A stretch of DNA of 64,000 bases from Qipengyuania flavescens (GTDB taxonomy: Bacteria; Pseudomonadota; Alphaproteobacteria; Sphingomonadales; Sphingomonadaceae): assembly GCF_029688735.1 (NCBI RefSeq), contig NZ_JARULD010000001.1, positions 496,001-560,000 of the forward strand, read 5' to 3'. The notes below the pieces were generated by a model. The model did not search any database, was not told where the DNA came from, and saw only the letters and a list, made by a program, of their open reading frames with translations. Shown here in pieces: positions 18,603-28,552 of this stretch (position 1 is its first letter; every line of letters begins with the position of its first letter). The translations under genes were made by a program, and so were the position numbers.

Positions 18603-20252
18603 ATGAAACTGAAATTCCTCACTGCACTTCTCGCCTGCACCATGGCGACACCAGCACTCGCCGACGTGCTGATCGACAATGTCGAGGGGCTGACCATCGA
18701 CGAGGACGGCGATGTCAAGCGCTTCACGGGCCTCGTGATCGGCGACGACGGCAAGATCGTCCAGTTGCTGGAGCGCGGCGACGACAAGCCGCAGACCGAT
18801 TACCGAGAAGACGGCCAGGGCCGGGTGATGATCCCCGGTCTGATCGATGCGCATGCGCACGTCATGGGTGTCGGCATCGGAGCGCTGACGCTGGACCTGT
18901 CCGACACGCGCTCGCTCGACGAAGCACTGGCGAAGATCGCCGCTTTCGCTGCCGAGAACGAGGCGCGACCCTGGATTCTCGGGCGCGGCTGGAATCAGGA
19001 GCAATGGGGCCTCGGGCGCTTCCCGACGGCGGCCGAGTTGGACCGGGCGGTTTCGAACCGGCCGGTCTATCTCCAGCGGGTCGATGGCCATGCCGGCTGG
19101 GCGAATACCCTCGCCTTGGAGGCCGCGGGCATAACCGCGGAAACGAAGTCCCCGGAAGGCGGCCGGATAGAACGGCTGGCCGGATCGCAGGAGCCATCCG
19201 GCGTTTTCGTCGATGCCGCCGAAGTGCTGATGAACCGCGCCATCCCCGCGCCGCGCCCGGTCGAGCGCGACCTTGCCTTCGCCGAAGCGCAGAAGGTTTT
19301 GCACCGGCAGGGCATCACAGCGGTGGCCGACATGGGCACGACGATCGAGGACTGGCAGGCCTTCCGCCGCGCAGGCGATCGCGGCACGCTGACGCTGCGG
19401 ATCATGAGTTATGCCGCCGGGCCCGACCAGATGGAGCTGATCGCAGGCTCTCGCCCCTCGCCCTGGCTGTATGACGACAAGCTGCGGATGAATGGCGTAA
19501 AGCTCTATCTCGACGGCGCGCTTGGCAGCCGCGGAGCGTGGCTCAAGCAGCCCTATGCCGACGATCCGGGCAACACCGGCCTGCCGCTGACCAGCCCGGC
19601 CAAGCTGCGCAACATCCTCGTCCGCGCGGCGCAGGGCGATTTCCAGCCCGCCGTCCATGCCATCGGCACTGCCGCCAATGCCGAGGCGCTCAATGCCATT
19701 AGCGAGATCGCCGAGAGCTTCCCCGGCGACCGGCGCTGGCGCATCGAGCACGTGCAGATCGTCGATCCGGTCGACCTGCCGAAACTCGGGCAGAACGGCG
19801 TCATCGCCAGCATGCAGCCGGTCCACCAGATCAGCGACCGCCTGATGGCGGAAGCACGGCTTGGTCCGAACCGGCTTGACGGGGCCTATGCCTGGAACAC
19901 GATCCTCGGCCTTGGCGGGAAGCTGGCCTTCGGCTCGGACGCGCCGGTCGAGAGCGCCGATCCTTTCGCCGGGATGGCCGCCGCGACGACCCGTATGGAC
20001 GCCAATGGAGAACCCTTCGGCGGCTGGCGACCGCAGGACCGCGTCAATCGCGAGCAGGCGCTGGCGGGCTTTACCGCTTGGGCGGCCTATGCCGGATTTG
20101 CCGAAGGGCGGTTCGGTCGGCTGCTACCCGGCGAGCAGGCGGACTTCGTGCTGGTCGATACCGATCCGCTGATGGCGACACCAGCGCAGCTACGCGCGAC
20201 GAAGGTGCTGGAGACCTGGGTCGGCGGCCGGAAAGTCTACGACGCGGACTGA
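18603..20252 (+). CDS. Secreted amidohydrolase family 3 (YtcJ-like) protein
   Basis: A 549-residue protein with a signal peptide (MKLKFLTALLACTMATPALAD), so probably periplasmic. The metal-dependent hydrolase fold is marked by IDAHAHVMG (HxH metal ligands), the insertion DGALGSRGAWL, HAIGTAANAEAL and the late GSDAPVES aspartate motif. The C-terminus reads ADFVLVDTDPL, the usual closing of this superfamily. The substrate is unknown; relatives hydrolyse amides, N-acylated amino acids or formamides. The stop overlaps the convergent tatC gene by 16 bp. The ATG at 18603 is chosen because it opens the signal peptide. Confidence 0.87.
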   Translation: MKLKFLTALLACTMATPALADVLIDNVEGLTIDEDGDVKRFTGLVIGDDGKIVQLLERGDDKPQTDYREDGQGRVMIPGLIDAHAHVMGVGIGALTLDLSDTRSLDEALAKIAAFAAENEARPWILGRGWNQEQWGLGRFPTAAELDRAVSNRPVYLQRVDGHAGWANTLALEAAGITAETKSPEGGRIERLAGSQEPSGVFVDAAEVLMNRAIPAPRPVERDLAFAEAQKVLHRQGITAVADMGTTIEDWQAFRRAGDRGTLTLRIMSYAAGPDQMELIAGSRPSPWLYDDKLRMNGVKLYLDGALGSRGAWLKQPYADDPGNTGLPLTSPAKLRNILVRAAQGDFQPAVHAIGTAANAEALNAISEIAESFPGDRRWRIEHVQIVDPVDLPKLGQNGVIASMQPVHQISDRLMAEARLGPNRLDGAYAWNTILGLGGKLAFGSDAPVESADPFAGMAAATTRMDANGEPFGGWRPQDRVNREQALAGFTAWAAYAGFAEGRFGRLLPGEQADFVLVDTDPLMATPAQLRATKVLETWVGGRKVYDAD

Positions 20253-21031
20253 GGCTCTTCAGGCTCGGCCTCGTCCTTGATCTTCTTGCGATCGGTAAAG
20301 CGCATGAGGATCAAGGAGCCTTCGAAGAGTAGCAGCAGTGGTATCGCCAAGAGCAATTGCGACCCGGGATCGGGCGGCGTGATGATCGCCGCGAGCGCGA
20401 CAACGAGCACGATGACATAGCGGCGCGCGCCGACCAGCTGCTCGCGTGTCACGATGCCGGCGCGATGCAGCAGCAGGAGCAGCACCGGCAGCAGGAAGCT
20501 CATCCCGAAAGCGAGGATGAACTGCATCACGAGGCCGAGATATTCGTTCGCCGTCGGCAGCGCCTGGATTTCCAGCCCGCCAGCCGTTCCCTCGAAGCCG
20601 AGAAACCAGCGGAAAGCCGTCGGCATGACGACATAATAGGCCAGCGCCGCACCGGCTCCGAACAGGATCGGCGTCGCGAGCAGGAACGGCAGGAAAGCCC
20701 GTTTCTCCTTCGCATAGAGACCGGGGGCAACAAACGCCCACAGCTGGTTGGCGATGATCGGGAAGCTGAGGCAGAAGCCCGCGAACAATGCGACCTTCAA
20801 CTCGACGAAGAACACTTCGTAGAGCTTCGTGAAGATCAGCTGCCCCTCCCCGGCCGGAAAGGCAGCCTTGAGCGGCTGGATCAGGAAGCCGAGGATCGGA
20901 TCGGCAAAATAGAGGCACACGCCGAACGCCACCACCAACGCGAGGATGCAACGCACCAACCGTGCGCGCAGCTCGATCAGATGGTCGAGCAATGGGGCCT
21001 GCGTTTCGTCGATGTCCTTGATTACCGCCAT
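20237..21031 (-). CDS. tatC: Sec-independent translocase TatC
   Basis: A 264-residue inner-membrane protein with six hydrophobic spans, the receptor for twin-arginine signal peptides. Early landmarks are the cytoplasmic start APLLDHLIELRARLVRC with the conserved HLxELRxR pattern, then FTKLYEVFFVELKVALFAG and the FLLATPILFGAGAALAYY region. It follows tatB with one base between stop and start, completing a tatABC operon. Known local clients are plausible: the CopA-type oxidase at 42.4 kb has a twin-arginine signal. Its last codons overlap the convergent amidohydrolase. Confidence 0.96.
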   Translation of the reverse strand: MAVIKDIDETQAPLLDHLIELRARLVRCILALVVAFGVCLYFADPILGFLIQPLKAAFPAGEGQLIFTKLYEVFFVELKVALFAGFCLSFPIIANQLWAFVAPGLYAKEKRAFLPFLLATPILFGAGAALAYYVVMPTAFRWFLGFEGTAGGLEIQALPTANEYLGLVMQFILAFGMSFLLPVLLLLLHRAGIVTREQLVGARRYVIVLVVALAAIITPPDPGSQLLLAIPLLLLFEGSLILMRFTDRKKIKDEAEPEEPQSAS

Positions 21032-21032
21032 G

Positions 21033-21482
21033 TCACGCGTCTTTCGTGGGTGGCGGAGGGGGATCGAGCGGCAGCGAAGGCTCTTCGGTTTCCGGCGGAG
21101 CGTGCTCGGGCGCTTTCACCGGTGCCGCGCGGCGAATGGCCGCTTCTGCAGCGGCGTCGGGATCGGGCACTTCGTCCGCAGCGGCCAGCGCCTCCATCTG
21201 CGGCGGGACGAGATTGTCGGGCGCACCGCCGGCGGGATCGTCTCCGGTCGGATATTCGGCCATGATCCGCTTGTTGCGGTCGGCCCATTCCTTTTCCATG
21301 TCCTCGATCTCGGCCTGCCGGACCATCTCGTCCAGCCCGGCGCGGAAATGGCCCGAGACCTTGCGCAGCTTGCCGATCCAGCGACCCGCCGTGCGCATGG
21401 CCTTCGGCATATCCTTGGGACCGATCACGATGATCGCCACCACGACGATCACCAGCAGTTCGGCAGCGCCGATATCGAACAT
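21033..21482 (-). CDS. tatB: Twin-arginine translocase subunit TatB
   Basis: A 149-residue protein with one N-terminal membrane helix (MFDIGAAELLVIVVVAIIVIGP), the hinge Gly-Pro and an amphipathic helix rich in Arg and Lys. A long acidic and proline-rich tail follows, ending in a run of prolines. The start MFDIG, with an acidic glutamate in the helix, distinguishes TatB from TatA. TatB joins TatC in the signal-peptide receptor complex. It sits between tatA (25 bp upstream) and tatC (1 bp downstream). Confidence 0.95.
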   Translation of the reverse strand: MFDIGAAELLVIVVVAIIVIGPKDMPKAMRTAGRWIGKLRKVSGHFRAGLDEMVRQAEIEDMEKEWADRNKRIMAEYPTGDDPAGGAPDNLVPPQMEALAAADEVPDPDAAAEAAIRRAAPVKAPEHAPPETEEPSLPLDPPPPPTKDA

Positions 21483-21507
21483 GGAATGCCTACCGCGGTC
21501 TAGCCGG

Positions 21508-21738
21508 TCACTTAGTGTCGCTGGTCGATTTGACCTGACTGTCCTTCAGGCCATCGTCGGCCGGCTTCGCTTCGTGCTGGATCCGCGGGGCAGGCTTCTC
21601 GTCGTCTTCGTTCATGCCCTGCTTGAAGCTTTTGATGCCCTTGCCGAAATCGCCCATCATTTCGGAAATACGCCCGCGCCCGAACAGGACGAGGATGACG
21701 ATGGCGATGATGATAAGCTGCCAGGGACCGAGCGACAT
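21508..21738 (-). CDS. tatA: Twin-arginine translocase subunit TatA
   Basis: A 76-residue pore-forming subunit. The membrane helix is LIIIAIVILVLFGRGRI, with the conserved FG hinge before the amphipathic helix ISEMMGDFGKGIKSFKQGM, and a short charged tail follows. Many TatA subunits line up to allow passage of folded proteins. It lies 50 bp downstream of scpB in the same direction, so it probably belongs to the long argS-to-tatC transcript. Confidence 0.96.
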   Translation of the reverse strand: MSLGPWQLIIIAIVILVLFGRGRISEMMGDFGKGIKSFKQGMNEDDEKPAPRIQHEAKPADDGLKDSQVKSTSDTK

Positions 21739-21788
21739 GATGAAACCTTTTTCGTAGCTGTGCTGCCTATATAGGCGTGTGCGGCGCG

Positions 21789-22397
21789 CTACGCCAGTGA
21801 GCTATCGTCCGGCGCGTCTTCCGTTTCGCTATCGGTCACTGCCTCGCCCATCAGGTCTTCATAGGCATCTTCGACCGGGTCGAGCAGGCCAGTGCCGCGC
21901 AATTCCGCGATACCGGGCAGGTCGCGGCGGCTGGCAAGGCCGAAATGTTCGAGGAAGTCGGGCGTTGTGGCGTAGATCGTTGGGCGACCGGGCACCTCGC
22001 GCCGTCCGGCGATCTTCACCCAGCCCGCCTCCATCAGCACGTCGAGCGTCCCGCCGCTGGTCTGTACGCCGCGGATCGATTCGATTTCGGCGCGGCTGAC
22101 CGGCTCGTGATAGGCGATGATCGCGAGAACTTCGGTAGCCGCTCGGCTGAGGCGGCGCAGCTGTTCTTTCTCTCGCCTAAGGAGATGCGCAAGGTCCGGC
22201 GCGGTTTCGAAATGCCAGCGCTTAGCCCGCTCGACCAATCGGATGCCGCGCTCCTCGTAATGCCCTGCTAGCTTGCGTAGCGCCTCGCGCACATCGCTGG
22301 GCGCCGCATCGCCGAGGAAACCTGCAAGCGCATCAGCAGTCATCGGCTCCTCGGCAGCGAACAGCGCGGCCTCCAGCGCGCGGGCAAGGTCATCCAT
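21789..22397 (-). CDS. scpB: Segregation and condensation protein ScpB
   Basis: A 202-residue winged-helix protein that binds the ScpA kleisin within the SMC condensin complex and helps compact and segregate chromosomes. The conserved central block reads LSRAATEVLAIIAYHEPVSRAEIESIRGV, followed by TLDVLMEAGWVKIAGRREVPGRPTIYATTPDFLEHFGL (about residues 85-150), the hallmark of the family. It overlaps scpA by 8 bp, as expected for a coupled pair. Confidence 0.95.
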   Translation of the reverse strand: MDDLARALEAALFAAEEPMTADALAGFLGDAAPSDVREALRKLAGHYEERGIRLVERAKRWHFETAPDLAHLLRREKEQLRRLSRAATEVLAIIAYHEPVSRAEIESIRGVQTSGGTLDVLMEAGWVKIAGRREVPGRPTIYATTPDFLEHFGLASRRDLPGIAELRGTGLLDPVEDAYEDLMGEAVTDSETEDAPDDSSLA

Positions 22398-23199
22398 GTG
22401 GCGCAGCCCGCCTAAGGTGCAGCGGCCCGAAGGTCTCCTCCTGCTGCAGCTCCGCCTTGCCTAGGCGGGCCAGTTCCAGCGCGGCGACGAAGCTGGAAGC
22501 CAGCGCCGACTTGCGCAGCCGCGGTTCGGCATGCGGCGGCAGGAAGCTGCGCAGCTCCATCCAGTCGAGCGATACGCCGAGCATGTGCGACACCCGGTCG
22601 AGCGCGCTTTCGAGCGTCATCACCGGCCGGTCGCGCACCATGTGGATGGCCGGGGCGGTGCGCGCCTTGACCCGTCCGTATGCCTCGATCAGCGCGAACT
22701 GGTCGCTTTGCCACAGCGTCTTGCGCGCGATCTCCAGCCCCTCCGGTGCGCCGCGCAGGAAAACATCGCGCCCGATGCGGTTGCCGCCCATCAGCCGCGC
22801 CGCCGCATCGCGCATCGCGCCGAGCCGCTGCAAGCGCAGCTGGAGCTTGAGCGCCAGTTCCTCCGGGCTCGGATCCTCTTGCTCGTCCTTGGGCAGCAGC
22901 ATCGCGGATTTGAGGTAAGCGAGCCAGGCGGCCATCACGAGATAGTCCGCCGCCAGCTCCAGCTTCAGCGCACCGGCCTGCTCGATGTAGTTGAGATATT
23001 GGTCGACCAGTGAAAGGATCGAGATCGAGCGCAAGTCGACCTTCTGCCGCCGCGCGAGGTCAAGCAGCAGATCGAGCGGCCCTTCCCATCCGTCGAGCTC
23101 CAGATAGAGCGCATTCTCGTCCACTTTCGCCTCGGAGGCGATGCCGTCCCAGTCGTCTTCGGCATCCGCTTCGGCGAAGAGGAAGCCGTCGCCGGTCAC
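22390..23199 (-). CDS. scpA: Segregation and condensation protein ScpA
   Basis: A 269-residue kleisin that bridges the SMC heads. The N-terminal motif LDGWEGPLDLLLDLARRQKVDL (about residues 36-57) and SILSLVDQYLNYI are diagnostic, as is the middle ADYLVMAAWLAYLKSAMLLP. The start is a GTG at 23199 that overlaps the nagZ stop (GTGA), so it is translationally coupled to nagZ; an acidic leader of about 30 residues precedes the kleisin motif. scpB follows with an 8-bp overlap. Confidence 0.94.
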   Translation of the reverse strand: MTGDGFLFAEADAEDDWDGIASEAKVDENALYLELDGWEGPLDLLLDLARRQKVDLRSISILSLVDQYLNYIEQAGALKLELAADYLVMAAWLAYLKSAMLLPKDEQEDPSPEELALKLQLRLQRLGAMRDAAARLMGGNRIGRDVFLRGAPEGLEIARKTLWQSDQFALIEAYGRVKARTAPAIHMVRDRPVMTLESALDRVSHMLGVSLDWMELRSFLPPHAEPRLRKSALASSFVAALELARLGKAELQQEETFGPLHLRRAAPHG

Positions 23200-24218
23200 G
23201 CCGCCGCGCCTTCGGCCACTGCCAGCAAGGCATCGCGCTTGGCCAGCAGCTCCGCCGTCTCGACGGCGTCCAGCGGATCGCCCATGGCGGCGTGCACGCG
23301 GTCCAACCGCTCGCGCGCCTGCTTCGATATCGTGCCGCAGCGTTCGACGATGCCTTCCATATCGTCACGCTTCGCCCAGCAATTGAGCACGATATCGCAC
23401 CCCGCAGCGAGCGCCTGTTCGGAGCGTTCGGGAATCGTCCCGTCGAGCGCCTGCATGTCGATGTCGTCGGTCAGCAACAGGCCGTCGAAGCCGATCTGCT
23501 GCCGGATGACATCGTCGATCACCTTGCTCGACAGCGTGGCCGGGCGATCCGCATCCCACGCAGTGAAGACGATGTGCGCGCTCATGCCAAGAGGATGGTC
23601 GGATAGCGTGCGGAAGGGCTCGATATCGGCCTCGAGCTCCGCAGCACTCACCTCCACGGTCGGCAGTTCCTTGTGTGTGTCGCAGGTCGCGCGGCCATGG
23701 CCCGGCATGTGCTTGAGGCACCCGACCACCCCCGCCCGTGCCATGCCGTCGAGCAGCGCGCGACCGAGGGCGGCCACCTGCATCGGTTCGTTGCCCAGCG
23801 CACGGTCCCCGATCACGTCGTCGGTCTCCGGACGCCGCACGTCCAGGGGCGCGTGGTAATCGACGCTGATACCGGCGAGCGCCAGTTCTAAAGCCATGGC
23901 TTCGGCATTGCAGCGCATCGCCTCGATGGCGGAAGCCGGCGCGATCTCGTATAGCCTGGCGAATGCCTCCCCCGCAGGATAGCGCGGCCATTCGGGCGGC
24001 TTCATCCGCGCGACGCGGCCACCTTCCTGGTCGATCGAAACGATCAGCCGGTCGCGGCCGTGGATGCTGCGCAGATCGTCCGTCAGCCAGCGAAGCTGCT
24101 CCCGATTTTCGCAGTTGCGTGCAAACAGGATGTATCCCGCGGGATCGGCTTCCTTGAAGAAGGCCCGTTCATCGGTCGTAAGCTCGGGGCCGGAAATGCC
24201 GAAGATGGCAGGTGTCAT
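23196..24218 (-). CDS. nagZ: Beta-N-acetylhexosaminidase NagZ (GH3)
   Basis: This cytoplasmic enzyme removes GlcNAc from anhydro-muropeptides in cell-wall recycling. The 340-residue single-domain length suits NagZ. The signature KHMPGHGRATCDTHKELP contains the catalytic-loop histidine and aspartate, and TDDIDMQAL carries the nucleophile aspartate. The N-terminus IFGISGPELTTDERAFF is typical. It stands between the SPOR-domain gene and scpA, an order recurring in alphaproteobacteria, and couples to scpA through a GTGA overlap. Confidence 0.94.
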   Translation of the reverse strand: MTPAIFGISGPELTTDERAFFKEADPAGYILFARNCENREQLRWLTDDLRSIHGRDRLIVSIDQEGGRVARMKPPEWPRYPAGEAFARLYEIAPASAIEAMRCNAEAMALELALAGISVDYHAPLDVRRPETDDVIGDRALGNEPMQVAALGRALLDGMARAGVVGCLKHMPGHGRATCDTHKELPTVEVSAAELEADIEPFRTLSDHPLGMSAHIVFTAWDADRPATLSSKVIDDVIRQQIGFDGLLLTDDIDMQALDGTIPERSEQALAAGCDIVLNCWAKRDDMEGIVERCGTISKQARERLDRVHAAMGDPLDAVETAELLAKRDALLAVAEGAAA

Positions 24219-24298
24219 GAACGCAAACTGCGGTGTTTCGGGGGGTGCGGCAAGCTTTTACCCCGTGCGAAGTGTGGAAATTACGTCGGCTTGCAGTC

Positions 24299-25033
24299 CT
24301 ATTTCACGAAACAGGCAAGACCATCCGACTTCAAGGCGTTGCACAGGCGGTTTGCGGCAGCGCGGTCACCCGGCAGAGCCTGCAGGCGGTAGACCCGTCC
24401 GATGTCGACCTGAGCCTCCACCACTCGGTGCCGCACGCCGTTCAGCGCTTCGGTCTGGCGCGTCAGATTGGTCCACGCCGCTTCCGCATCCGCGCGATTG
24501 GGGAAAGCCCCGACCTGCACGGCAGTGCCGCTGGCCGCCGGCACGGGAGCCGGGGCCGGACGCGTCGCGGGGCTTTCCGCCGCGCCGTCATCGTTGAGAG
24601 TCGAAGCGATCGAAGGACCGGCGACCCTTTCGCCCTCCCGCTCGGCCTGCCCCTGTTGCGGCGAATCGGCGAGGCGGCCCTCTCGGGTTTCGCCTTCACC
24701 GACAGCGAAACTGGAATCGCCGGTGCCGGGGAAGACCTTGCCACCCTCGTTTTCCGGCTTCGTCTTGTAAGGTTCTTCCGGTGCAGCGATCAGGCTGCCG
24801 TCGGCGGGCGGCTCATCCGAGGTCGCGCGTCCGAAATACCAGATACCGCCCACGACCACCGCGAGCGCCAGCAGCGCCAGCACGCCGACCAGGACGATGC
24901 GTCCGGTGTCGAAACCGCCGCGCGGCTCATCGTCATCGGTTGCTTCGAGCCACGGCAGGCTCTCGTCCTCGGCCAGGTCCAGTTCTTCGCTGTCTTCCCA
25001 ATTGTCGTCGCTGTCATAGGGCGTCGCAGCCAT
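24299..25033 (-). CDS. SPOR-domain membrane protein
   Basis: A 244-residue bitopic protein: a very acidic cytoplasmic start, one membrane helix (IVLVGVLALLALAVVVGGIWYF, about 46-67), a disordered periplasmic linker, and a C-terminal SPOR domain (about 165-244, AVQVGAFPNRADAEAAW and so on). SPOR domains bind denuded glycan strands at division septa, so a role in division or septal wall work is likely; the layout is FtsN-like. I prefer the ATG at 25033, which has GAGGAG at proper spacing, over the GTG at 25039, which lies too close. It begins just after the argS stop. Confidence 0.88.
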   Translation of the reverse strand: MAATPYDSDDNWEDSEELDLAEDESLPWLEATDDDEPRGGFDTGRIVLVGVLALLALAVVVGGIWYFGRATSDEPPADGSLIAAPEEPYKTKPENEGGKVFPGTGDSSFAVGEGETREGRLADSPQQGQAEREGERVAGPSIASTLNDDGAAESPATRPAPAPVPAASGTAVQVGAFPNRADAEAAWTNLTRQTEALNGVRHRVVEAQVDIGRVYRLQALPGDRAAANRLCNALKSDGLACFVK

Positions 25034-25035
25034 GC

Positions 25036-26775
25036 TCACATCTCCTCGACCGCTTCGACGCCGAGAATGGCGAGCCCGTTGCGGATGACCTGTCCGACGG
25101 CATCGGCGAGGAACAGGCGCGCTGCGGTGAGCTCGGCATCCCCCTCCTGAATGATCCGCTTGGACGGATCGTCGTTACCCGCATTCCAGAAACTGTGGAA
25201 GGCGGCAGCGAGATCGCCGAGAAAAAAGGCGATGCGGTGCGGCTCGCGCGCTTTGGCGGCGGATTCGACCACGCGCGGGAATTGAGCCGCCTCGCGCACC
25301 AGCGCGAGTTCGTCCGCGCCGAGCCGGTCGAGATGCTCGCCGGACGGCTCGACCCCGGCCTTACGCATGGTCGAGCGGATGCGGGCGTGGGCATATTGCA
25401 GGTAGAAGACCGGATTGTCCTTCGACGCCTCGACCACCTTGGCAAAGTCGAATTCCATCTGTGCTTCGGGTTTGCGAGTCAGCATGGAGAAGCGCACCAC
25501 GTCCTTGCCCACTTCCTCGACCATGTCGGCGATGGTGACGAAATTGCCCGAGCGCTTGGACATCCTGATCGGCTCGCCGTTCCGCATCAGCTGGACCATC
25601 TGGACCAGCTTGACGTCGAAGGGGATAGCCTTGCCTTCCCCTTCCGACAGCGCGGCGACGGCGGCCTTGATGCGCTTGACCGTGCCGGCATGGTCCGCGC
25701 CCCAGATGTCGATCAGCTCGTCAGCGGACTGCGCCTTCTGCAGGTGATAGGCGAGATCGGCACCGAAATAGGTCCACGCACCGTTCGATTTCTTGATCGG
25801 GCGATCCTGATCGTCGCCGAATTGCGTGGACCGGAACAGCGGCAGTTCGACCGGCTCCCAATCCTCCGGCGGGGCCTTGCCTTTGGGCGCTTCGAGCACG
25901 CCGTCATAGACGAAGCCATGCTCGCGCAGCCACGCTTCTGCCGCTTCGGGCTTCTTCGCAGCCTGCAATTCGGCCTCGGAGGAGAAGAGGTCGTGATGGA
26001 TGCCGAGCAGCGCCAGATCCTCGCGGATCATGTCCATCATCGCCGCCACCGCCTGCTCGCGGAAGATCGGCAGCCACTCGCTCTCCGGCGCATCCTTGTA
26101 GGCATCGCCGAACTGCTGCTTCAGCTGCTCGCCTACCGACCTGAGATAGTCGCCCGGGTAAAGCCCTTCGGGGATTTCGCCGATGTCTTCGCCCAGCGCT
26201 TCCCGATAGCGCAGGTGTGCGGAGCGGGCGAGCACGTCGACCTGCCCGCCGGCATCGTTGACGTAATATTCGCGCACCACGCGATGGCCGGCGAATTCCA
26301 GCAGGCCCGCCAGCGCATCGCCCACCACCGCTCCGCGGCAATGACCCATATGCATCGGGCCGGTCGGATTGGCGGAGACGTACTCGATGTTGACCGTGCG
26401 CCCGTCGCCCATGGTCGAGCGACCGTAATCCGCGCCGAGCGCAGCGATCGCTTCAAGCTCGCGCCGCCAGGCATCGTCGGCCAGGCGCATGTTGATGAAG
26501 CCCGGCCCGGCAATTTCGGTCGAGGTGATATCGGGATCGCGATCGAGATGCTCGACGATCTTCTCCGCCAGCGCGCGCGGATTGGTCTTCGCCTGCTTGG
26601 CCAGCACCATGGCGGCATTCGTCGCAAGGTCGCCATGCGAGGGATCGCGGGGCGGCTCCACCGTGACATTGCCGCGCGGCGTTTCGGGCGGAAGCGTGCC
26701 TTCCATCTCCAGCGCGTTCAGGATTGCATCGATACGCGCTGCGAAAGCCGCGTGGAGGGTCTGCATGTCAGCCAT
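25036..26775 (-). CDS. argS: Arginyl-tRNA synthetase
   Basis: A class I synthetase of 579 residues charging tRNA-Arg. The HIGH-type motif appears as [14 protein letters not shown] (about residue 127), and the KMSKS equivalent is [10 protein letters not shown]. The C-terminal DALR anticodon-binding domain begins near [14 protein letters not shown]. It is the first well-defined gene of the argS-SPOR-nagZ-scpAB-tatABC string and overlaps the region just ahead of the SPOR start. The lipoprotein gene 45 bp upstream is in the same direction. Confidence 0.97.
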   Translation of the reverse strand: MADMQTLHAAFAARIDAILNALEMEGTLPPETPRGNVTVEPPRDPSHGDLATNAAMVLAKQAKTNPRALAEKIVEHLDRDPDITSTEIAGPGFINMRLADDAWRRELEAIAALGADYGRSTMGDGRTVNIEYVSANPTGPMHMGHCRGAVVGDALAGLLEFAGHRVVREYYVNDAGGQVDVLARSAHLRYREALGEDIGEIPEGLYPGDYLRSVGEQLKQQFGDAYKDAPESEWLPIFREQAVAAMMDMIREDLALLGIHHDLFSSEAELQAAKKPEAAEAWLREHGFVYDGVLEAPKGKAPPEDWEPVELPLFRSTQFGDDQDRPIKKSNGAWTYFGADLAYHLQKAQSADELIDIWGADHAGTVKRIKAAVAALSEGEGKAIPFDVKLVQMVQLMRNGEPIRMSKRSGNFVTIADMVEEVGKDVVRFSMLTRKPEAQMEFDFAKVVEASKDNPVFYLQYAHARIRSTMRKAGVEPSGEHLDRLGADELALVREAAQFPRVVESAAKAREPHRIAFFLGDLAAAFHSFWNAGNDDPSKRIIQEGDAELTAARLFLADAVGQVIRNGLAILGVEAVEEM

Positions 26776-26820
26776 GGCGCGCGCCTAGCCCATTGGGCCA
26801 GATTCGCAAGAGAGCAGCGC

Positions 26821-27471
26821 TTAGCGCGTGGCGTTGTAGCGCAGCTGCGGTTCGGACAGCTGGAAGCCGACCAGCAGCTCGAACGTCGCCCGCTGCACGG
26901 CAGCACGCACCGCCGGATCGGCCAGCGGGTCGAGTGCCGCATCGGGATCGCCGGCCTTGCGCTTGCGGGTGATCTGCTCGCGGATATCGGCGGGCAGCGA
27001 AGCGTCGGCGCGGTTCACATAGGCACCTGCCTGCCCACTGGCGGAGGCGCGTTCCTGCCCGTCCGCGAATTGCAGTGTGACCTGTCCGATCCGCTTGGTC
27101 ACCACCTGCGATCCGCCGCGCAACACGGTGGAGAAATAGGGCAGCGTTACGGTGCGTGCACCGCGCGTATCGGCGCGGCGGGCCAGCACGTCGAAGGTCG
27201 CCTGCGTATAAACGCGCTCCGCACCCTCGTCGCAGGTCGAACGCAGATTGGTGATCGCCGCCGTCACGTCGAGGTCGGCCAGCGTGGTCGATCCGGGCGT
27301 GCGGAAGGTCGTGATGTCGCCGGTGTAATCGGGAATGCCGACCGCCGGGCACGCGGTGCGGACTGCCTGGATACCGACGCCTTCGTTGATCACCAGTTCG
27401 CCTTCGCGGCTGCATCCGGCGAGCGCCAGTCCGACTGCGAGCACGGATAGGAGGCGATTGCGGCTGGTCAT
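26821..27471 (-). CDS. Conserved lipoprotein of unknown function
   Basis: I do not recognise a named family. The product is 216 residues with a clear lipoprotein signal, LLSVLAVGLALAGC (lipobox LAGC), starting at ATG 27471. The mature part has two further cysteines (TACPAVG and STCDEG) that could form a disulphide. It contains a strand-rich middle such as TVTLPYFSTVLRGGSQVVTKRIGQVTLQF and a charged C-terminal helix with KRKAGDPDAAL. It is probably anchored at the outer membrane. It leads the argS operon with a 45-bp gap and is divergent from ispH. A longer frame to 27513 only adds leader sequence. Confidence 0.75.
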   Translation of the reverse strand: MTSRNRLLSVLAVGLALAGCSREGELVINEGVGIQAVRTACPAVGIPDYTGDITTFRTPGSTTLADLDVTAAITNLRSTCDEGAERVYTQATFDVLARRADTRGARTVTLPYFSTVLRGGSQVVTKRIGQVTLQFADGQERASASGQAGAYVNRADASLPADIREQITRKRKAGDPDAALDPLADPAVRAAVQRATFELLVGFQLSEPQLRYNATR

Positions 27472-27568
27472 GCGGCTTGTATTCCCTTGTCGAATTCGAA
27501 CTCGGCCCGCCATGCGGGACGCGAGGACGCCCTAGCTTGCGTGCGGCGAAAGCGCTAGAGGGCAGCAC

Positions 27569-28552
27569 ATGAACGCCCCCTTTCAATCCACCGATGCGGC
27601 AGCTGGCAGCGATCCGCGCCTGCCCCTCCAGCTCCTGATCGCCGCCCCGCGCGGTTTCTGCGCCGGAGTCGATCGCGCGATCGAGATCGTCGAGCGCGCG
27701 CTCGAGAAATACGGCGCGCCGGTCTATGTCCGGCACGAGATCGTCCACAATCGCTATGTCGTGGAGAGCCTCAAGGCCAAGGGCGCGATCTTCGTCGAGG
27801 AACTGGACGAGGTGCCGACCGACGCACCTGTGGTCTTCAGCGCGCACGGCGTGCCGAAGTCCGTCCCGGCAGAGGCCGAACGGCGGAACATGATGTATGT
27901 CGATGCGACCTGCCCGCTGGTGAGCAAGGTCCACCGCCAGGCCGAGCGCCAGATCGAAAAGGGGCAGCACATCCTTTTCATCGGTCACGAAGGCCATCCC
28001 GAAGTCATCGGCACGATGGGCCAGGTGCCCGAAGGCCAGATCACGCTGGTCGAGACGGTCGAGGACGTCGCGAAACTGCCGTTCACGCGCGACGACAAGC
28101 TGTCCTTCCTGACGCAGACGACCCTGTCGGTCGATGACACGCGGGAACTGGTGGAGGCCCTGCAGGAACGTTATCCGCAGATCGTCGGACCGAAGGCGGA
28201 AGACATCTGCTACGCCACCAGCAATCGGCAGGCGGCGGTCAAGAAGATCGCTCCGGCCAGCGACCTTGTGCTGGTTATCGGAGCGCCCAATTCTTCCAAC
28301 TCGCTACGGCTGGTCGAAGTCGCAGAACGCCTTGGGACCGATGCGCGGCTGATCCAGCGGGCCGAGGAGATCGATCCGACATGGCTGGAAAGCGTCGGCA
28401 CGCTCGGCCTGACCGCTGGTGCCTCGGCTCCCGAGAAGCTGGTTCGCGAAGTCGTCGACCGCCTGTCCGAGTGGCGCGCCGTTAGCGAGGAAACGATCAT
28501 GACTGCCGAGGAAAACATGATCTTCAAGCTACCGCGCCAGCTGACCGACTAG
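27569..28552 (+). CDS. ispH: 4-hydroxy-3-methylbut-2-enyl diphosphate reductase
   Basis: The last enzyme of the MEP isoprenoid pathway, a 4Fe-4S protein yielding IPP and DMAPP. The three cluster cysteines are visible in [14 protein letters not shown] (Cys31), [11 protein letters not shown] and [10 protein letters not shown]. The active-site glutamate sits in the [13 protein letters not shown] block, and [10 protein letters not shown] is the second substrate-binding motif. The 327-residue length is standard. The TAG stop abuts the GTG of thrB directly, so ispH-thrB-rnhA are translationally linked. Confidence 0.97.
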   Translation: MNAPFQSTDAAAGSDPRLPLQLLIAAPRGFCAGVDRAIEIVERALEKYGAPVYVRHEIVHNRYVVESLKAKGAIFVEELDEVPTDAPVVFSAHGVPKSVPAEAERRNMMYVDATCPLVSKVHRQAERQIEKGQHILFIGHEGHPEVIGTMGQVPEGQITLVETVEDVAKLPFTRDDKLSFLTQTTLSVDDTRELVEALQERYPQIVGPKAEDICYATSNRQAAVKKIAPASDLVLVIGAPNSSNSLRLVEVAERLGTDARLIQRAEEIDPTWLESVGTLGLTAGASAPEKLVREVVDRLSEWRAVSEETIMTAEENMIFKLPRQLTD